Assembly: GCF_030316895.1 (NCBI RefSeq)
Contig: NZ_JASZYV010000004.1
Location: forward strand, 62,001-126,000
Source of the DNA: Variovorax dokdonensis
Lineage (GTDB): Bacteria; Pseudomonadota; Gammaproteobacteria; Burkholderiales; Burkholderiaceae_C
Direction: 5' to 3'
Length of the DNA stretch: 64,000 nucleotides
Shown here: positions 62,111 to 64,000 of the stretch, one piece after another
Layout of the letters: each line of letters starts with the position of its first letter
How positions within the stretch are numbered: the first letter of the stretch is position 1
The notes under the pieces: generated by a model
The model's database searches: none
The model's input: only the letters and a program-made list of their open reading frames with translations
Told to the model about the DNA's origin: nothing
Position numbers and translations under genes: made by a program

Positions 62111-63352
62111 CTACGCTGGATCAACCGGCTGCAAAGCCTCGTCGAGCAGTTCGACCCAGTGGCGTACGGGGGTCGCGCCGCTGCCGCTTTGCAGATGCGT
62201 GATGCAGCCGATGTTGGCCGAGACGATTTGCGTGGGCTGCAACTGCTTGAGGTGGCCGATCTTGCGGTCGCGCAATTGGTGCGACAGGTCGGGCTGCAGC
62301 ACCGAGTAGGTGCCGGCCGAGCCACAGCAAAGGTGCGATTCGTTGCGCGCCACCTGGATGTCGAAGCCAAGCGCTCGCATGGCTCGCTCCACATCGCCGC
62401 GCAGCTTCTGGCCGTGCTGAAGGGTGCACGGCGGGTGATACGCAATGACGCCCTGCGGGGCCTGCACGCGCGCGGCAAGGGCCGGCACCAGGTCGGGCAG
62501 CAGTTCGCTCAGGTCGCGCGTCATCTCGCTGACGCGGGCGGCCTTTTGCGCATAGGCCGCATCGTCCTTCAGGTGGTGGCCATATTCGCGCACCGTCACA
62601 CCGCAGCCCGAGGCGTTCATGACGATCGCCTCGACCTCGCCGCCTTCGATCTTCGGCCACCAGGCATCGATGGTGGCGCGCATCTGCGCCAGGCCGCCGG
62701 TCTGATCGTTCATGTGGAACTTGACCGCGCCGCAGCATCGGGCGTCTGGCGCCACCACCGTCTCGATGCCGGCCGCATCGAGCACGCGCGCGGTCGCGCT
62801 GTTGATGTTCGGCGACATGGCCGGTTGCACGCAGCCGGCCAGCAGCAGCATCTTGCGTGCGTGGCTCCGACGAGGCCAGGTGCCCGCATCCTGCCTGGCC
62901 GGCACCTTGGCCCGCAGCACCTCGGGCAGGAGTCCGCGCACGCGCTGGCCCACCGCCATGGCGGGGCCGAACAAGGGCGAGGTGAGCCCTTCCTTGAGCG
63001 CCCACCGCAACATCGACTGACCGGCGGGGCGCGGCACCTTGGCATCCACCACCTTGCGGCCGATATCGACCAGGTGCCCATACTGAACACCCGATGGGCA
63101 GGTGCTTTCGCAGTTGCGGCAGGTCAGGCAGCGGTCGAGGTGAAGCTGCGTCGCGCGCGTGGGCGCCTGCCCTTCGAGCACCTGCTTGATCAGATAGATG
63201 CGCCCGCGCGGCCCATCGAGTTCGTCACCAAGGATCTGGTAAGTGGGGCAGGTGGCGGTGCAAAAGCCGCAGTGCACGCACTTGCGCAGGATGGCTTCTG
63301 CCTCGGCGCCTTCTGGCGTACCGCGAAATTCCGGGGCGAGTTCGGTTTGCAT
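62111..63352 (-). CDS. glcF: glycolate oxidase iron-sulfur subunit GlcF
   Basis: The ATG at 63352 gives 413 aa. Two [4Fe-4S] motifs are at C25-x2-C28-x2-C31-x3-C35 (KCVHCGFCTATCP) and C75-x2-C78-x2-C81-x3-C85 (RCLTCRNCESTCPSG). Two CCG domains follow (DARCCGAVKFH and SHLCCGSAGTYS). With GlcD and GlcE it oxidises glycolate to glyoxylate at the inner membrane. It lies 17 nt after glcE. Confidence 0.94.
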   Translation of the reverse strand: MQTELAPEFRGTPEGAEAEAILRKCVHCGFCTATCPTYQILGDELDGPRGRIYLIKQVLEGQAPTRATQLHLDRCLTCRNCESTCPSGVQYGHLVDIGRKVVDAKVPRPAGQSMLRWALKEGLTSPLFGPAMAVGQRVRGLLPEVLRAKVPARQDAGTWPRRSHARKMLLLAGCVQPAMSPNINSATARVLDAAGIETVVAPDARCCGAVKFHMNDQTGGLAQMRATIDAWWPKIEGGEVEAIVMNASGCGVTVREYGHHLKDDAAYAQKAARVSEMTRDLSELLPDLVPALAARVQAPQGVIAYHPPCTLQHGQKLRGDVERAMRALGFDIQVARNESHLCCGSAGTYSVLQPDLSHQLRDRKIGHLKQLQPTQIVSANIGCITHLQSGSGATPVRHWVELLDEALQPVDPA

Positions 63353-63369
63353 GAAGAAGCAGACTGGAT

Positions 63370-64000
63370 TCAGAGACCGCCGAGAAGCCGGCCCCGGTTG
63401 AAGATGCCTTGCGGGTCGAACGTCCGCTTGAGGGATTCGTGGATGCGGCGCACCGGCGCGCTCACCGCGTCCAGGTCCAAGGACGGCGAATCCTGGGCCG
63501 GCGCATCGGCGGACTGCGCAAAGCGTGTGGCGTTGCCGCCGACGGCGCGCGCCAGGCCTTGCAGGCGATGGCCCTGGCCCCGCTGCAACACGTACCAGCG
63601 CTGTGCGCCATGCCATTCGACCAATGGCGCCGCCGCATCGAAGGCCAGGGCGGGGGCTGTCTGCGGCACAGACGCCCGCCACAGCTCTTGCTCTTGCGAG
63701 AGGCGGAAGAATGGCAGCTGCATGTCACGCAGCGCGGTCCAGCTGGCTTGCGCCTGTTCGGCCTCGGCGCGTACGCCGCCCAGTTGGCGGCAAGCGGCAT
63801 CGACCGCCGCCACGGCGCCGCGAAGACGCAGCAGCAGCCAGCCCTGACCGTCCTGTTCACCCCAGCAACTGGCATTGAGCGGCAGCGGCAGACCGCCCCA
63901 TTGGTTGAGCCGGCGCAGTGCCTCGGTCTGGGTGCATGCAAAGGCGAGCGTGGCCTCGGCCGGCGCCACGGGCAGCACTTTGAGGCTGAGTTCGGTGATG
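63370..64000 (-). CDS. glcE: glycolate oxidase FAD-linked subunit GlcE, C-terminal part
   Basis: The frame runs off the right edge. The visible 209 codons give the C-terminal part of a GlcE-type FAD-linked oxidase, ending in SLKRTFDPQGIFNRGRLLGGL, the standard C-terminus of this family. The N-terminal FAD domain lies beyond the window. The Met at 63978 is internal. It precedes glcF on the same strand, as expected for a glcDEF operon. Confidence 0.88.
   Translation of the reverse strand, partial: ITELSLKVLPVAPAEATLAFACTQTEALRRLNQWGGLPLPLNASCWGEQDGQGWLLLRLRGAVAAVDAACRQLGGVRAEAEQAQASWTALRDMQLPFFRLSQEQELWRASVPQTAPALAFDAAAPLVEWHGAQRWYVLQRGQGHRLQGLARAVGGNATRFAQSADAPAQDSPSLDLDAVSAPVRRIHESLKRTFDPQGIFNRGRLLGGL

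Overview
The window looks like a chromosomal segment from a high-GC betaproteobacterium of the Comamonadaceae, most likely Variovorax or a close relative. This is inferred from gene content, not from a search. The evidence is GC-rich coding across most of the window, a tandem glycine riboswitch in front of a dadA-type gene, the set rdgC / ilvE / lplT / alr / radA, a Bordetella/Variovorax-style TctC binding protein, and an hpa (homoprotocatechuate) cluster with a MarR-type regulator. No rRNA, tRNA or CRISPR array was recognised.

Layout. (1) Positions 1 to about 8.7 kb form an AT-richer accessory block. A string of small genes lies at its left edge (2-1029), followed by a decayed PDZ-like gene (1508-2137). 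Next comes a leftward operon of a serine recombinase and two ParB/RepB-like proteins with 4-bp overlaps (5735-2399), preceded by a small zinc-finger-like gene (6324-5881). The rest is gene-poor DNA with scattered small ORFs and an XRE regulator with a coiled-coil N-terminus (8236-8664). (2) 8.9-17 kb holds metabolic and conserved hypothetical genes: a fused double DUF1254/DUF1214 protein, small DUF1330 and YCII proteins, an XRE-M16 peptidase pair, a 2OG-Fe(II)-like protein, DUF427 and MAPEG. (3) 17.1-21.7 kb is a rightward copper operon: DUF2946, TonB receptor, PCu(A)C chaperone and PepSY membrane protein.

(4) 31.0 to 21.7 kb is a leftward operon of ten genes: Rieske oxygenase, glutamine-synthetase-like ligase, putidaredoxin-type ferredoxin, ferredoxin reductase, a complete branched-chain-type ABC importer (LivK-H-M-G-F) and a tautomerase-fold isomerase. 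A divergent GntR/FCD regulator faces it, and the shared intergenic region carries repeated TGCAT-type motifs. Together this looks like uptake and oxidative catabolism of a probably amine-bearing or acidic aromatic compound. (5) 32-40 kb holds a second TonB receptor with its own DUF2946-like gene, an extensin-like protein, ilvE, rdgC and a YiaAB / small exported protein / DUF2145 trio. (6) 40-49 kb holds the glycine riboswitch and dadA, a GFA-DUF899-beta-propeller-HTH operon, a BCCT transporter and radA.

(7) 49.2-58.3 kb is a rightward meta-cleavage operon, hpaR-G1-G2-E-D-F-H-I, extended by tctC, a class II aldolase and a PanE-like reductase. It lies between alr and radA, two genes that I remember as neighbours in many Burkholderiales. 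A perfect 16-bp palindrome upstream of the MarR gene is the likely operator. The ring-hydroxylating hpaBC genes are not in the window. (8) 58.3-64 kb holds alr, lplT, a glutathione peroxidase, a small exported protein, glcF and the C-terminal part of glcE, which runs off the right edge.

The best candidates for something undescribed are the recombinase/ParB/RepB/zinc-finger module (no ParA, no zinc ribbon in the recombinase) and the Rieske plus glutamine-synthetase-like catabolic operon.
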